Part shown: positions 32,293-32,902 of the stretch, one piece after another | How the letters are laid out: every line of letters starts with the position of its first letter | How positions within the stretch are numbered: the stretch's first letter is position 1 | Assembly (NCBI GenBank): GCA_036271855.1 | Contig: DATAZV010000013.1 | Coordinates: forward strand, 1 to 32,902 | Reading direction: 5' to 3' | Length of the DNA: 32,902 bases | Origin: JAQGMJ01 sp036271855 | GTDB taxonomy: Bacteria; Pseudomonadota; Gammaproteobacteria; Burkholderiales; JAEUOS01 | Program-made: the position numbers and the translations under genes | Notes under the pieces: generated by a model | Told to the model about the DNA's origin: nothing | What the model saw: the letters and a program-made list of their open reading frames with translations, nothing else | Database searches by the model: none

Positions 32293-32652
32293 ATGCAGAA
32301 TACGCGCATGCCGCTGGCCTCCGACGCGCCCCTCAACGCCGAATCCCTGAACGCCGCGCTGTCAGCCTACGTCGCCACTTTTCCCTCGGCCGAGCGCCTG
32401 CGCAGCCACCTGGAAGCCGGCGGCCTCACCGCACATGCCGCGCAATTCGAGCTGGAACTCAAGGCGGCGGTGCGCGCAGCGGAAGAGTTCATCTACGCCG
32501 GTGCCGCCGCCGGCGAGAAATGGGACGCCGCTTTCAACGAGCGCTTTTTCCAGGCGGTGGCCCGGCAGCACCCGTGGATTTCACGCCATGCCTTCAAAAG
32601 CCTGGGCAGCTTCGGGCAGTACCTGAACTGGCACGACGGGCTGGGGCTATAG
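32293..32652 (+). CDS. Hypothetical protein, 119 aa
   Basis: Start chosen at ATG 32293 (MQNTRMPLASD), with ATG 32275 and 32308 also possible. A soluble, helical protein: LNAALSAYVATFPSAERLRSHLE, AAQFELELKAAVRAAEEFIYAG, and a compact C-terminus with WDAAFNERFFQAVARQHPWI and SLGSFGQYLNWHDGLGL. No family recognised. It is divergent from the nitrile hydratase operon and convergent with the gene at the right edge. Confidence 0.6.
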   Translation: MQNTRMPLASDAPLNAESLNAALSAYVATFPSAERLRSHLEAGGLTAHAAQFELELKAAVRAAEEFIYAGAAAGEKWDAAFNERFFQAVARQHPWISRHAFKSLGSFGQYLNWHDGLGL

Positions 32653-32658
32653 CCGTTC

Positions 32659-32902
32659 TCAGCCGCCGAGCTTGCGCACCGTGGCACGCGCCTGCGCCGC
32701 CAGCTCAGCCATGTCGAAGCCGGGAATCGCGCCGTTTTCCACCCGCACCTCGCCGTCGATCAGCAGCCACTTGAGATTGGGCCGGCCGCCGCCGGCCACC
32801 GGGGCGATCAGCGGGTCGTGCAGGCCGAAGTAGCGCGGGTCGTCCAGCGAATACACGGCAACGTCGGCGGCGGCGCCCACTTCCAGGCTGCCGACCCCCT
32901 CG
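32659..32902 (-). CDS. Amidohydrolase, C-terminal part (8-oxoguanine deaminase-like), cut by window end
   Basis: Only the last ~80 residues are inside the window; the 5' part lies beyond base 32902. GAAADVAVYSLDDPRYFGLHDPLIAPVAGGGRPNLK and WLLIDGEVRVENGAIPGFD split across two parts are the C-terminal strand and helix of amidohydrolase-superfamily proteins. The 'DDPRYFGLHDP' motif is characteristic of 8-oxoguanine deaminase / AtzB-type enzymes. The active site is outside the window, so substrate is not certain. Confidence 0.8.
   Translation of the reverse strand, partial: EGVGSLEVGAAADVAVYSLDDPRYFGLHDPLIAPVAGGGRPNLKWLLIDGEVRVENGAIPGFDMAELAAQARATVRKLGG

Overview
The window is a GC-rich, gene-dense chromosomal segment. 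Codon use and protein families (Gly/His-rich secreted proteins with AQA-type signal peptides, a cytosolic PAS kinase style typical of beta-proteobacteria, DUF3859, DUF6881, DUF6496) suggest a beta-proteobacterium, probably Burkholderiales. That assignment is an inference; no rRNA or marker gene is present. I see no tRNA, rRNA or CRISPR array.

Layout. (1) 1-10.4 kb: mostly small single genes, many secreted or of unknown function: two mini membrane proteins, a Gly/Tyr-rich secreted protein with a SHOCT-like tail, DUF3859, DUF6881, an NTF2-like protein, a methyltransferase, a TspO homologue, a DUF3291 protein and a two-domain protein whose start lies in a perfect hairpin. A promoter at 8990-9018 drives an unrecognised small operon. 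(2) 10.4-15.4 kb, minus strand: a small unknown gene, a 1153-residue membrane sensor kinase (Cache-like/HAMP/PAS/GAF/PAS/HisKA/HATPase) and a solute-binding-like protein without a signal peptide.

(3) 15.5-20.6 kb: an accessory island. A 1059-residue protein starts like a phage virion protein, passes through a LysM-like stretch and ends in a zinc-phospholipase-C-like domain of the kind found at the ends of polymorphic toxins. A small membrane protein follows directly and is a candidate immunity protein. Next come nested inverted repeats (12, 19 and 26 bp arms) and a second, AT-richer pair: an orphan toxin-tail-like fragment overlapping by ATGA with a helical protein that is its likely immunity partner. 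Base composition drops visibly from about 17.6 kb to 20.5 kb.

(4) 20.6-26.1 kb: two MFS transporters, a membrane-anchored HEXXH peptidase, an antibiotic-biosynthesis-monooxygenase-like protein, a zinc-ribbon protein and a Lys/Ala-rich histone-like DUF6496 protein. (5) 26.2-30.6 kb: a tight operon kaiC-kaiB-kaiB-like-hybrid histidine kinase, with translational overlaps and no kaiA: a non-cyanobacterial Kai timing or stress module with its own two-component output. (6) 30.6-32.9 kb: a nitrile hydratase operon (unknown 90-residue gene, alpha, beta) with an unusual metal-site motif, an unknown gene, and the C-terminal end of an amidohydrolase (8-oxoguanine deaminase-like) cut by the window edge.
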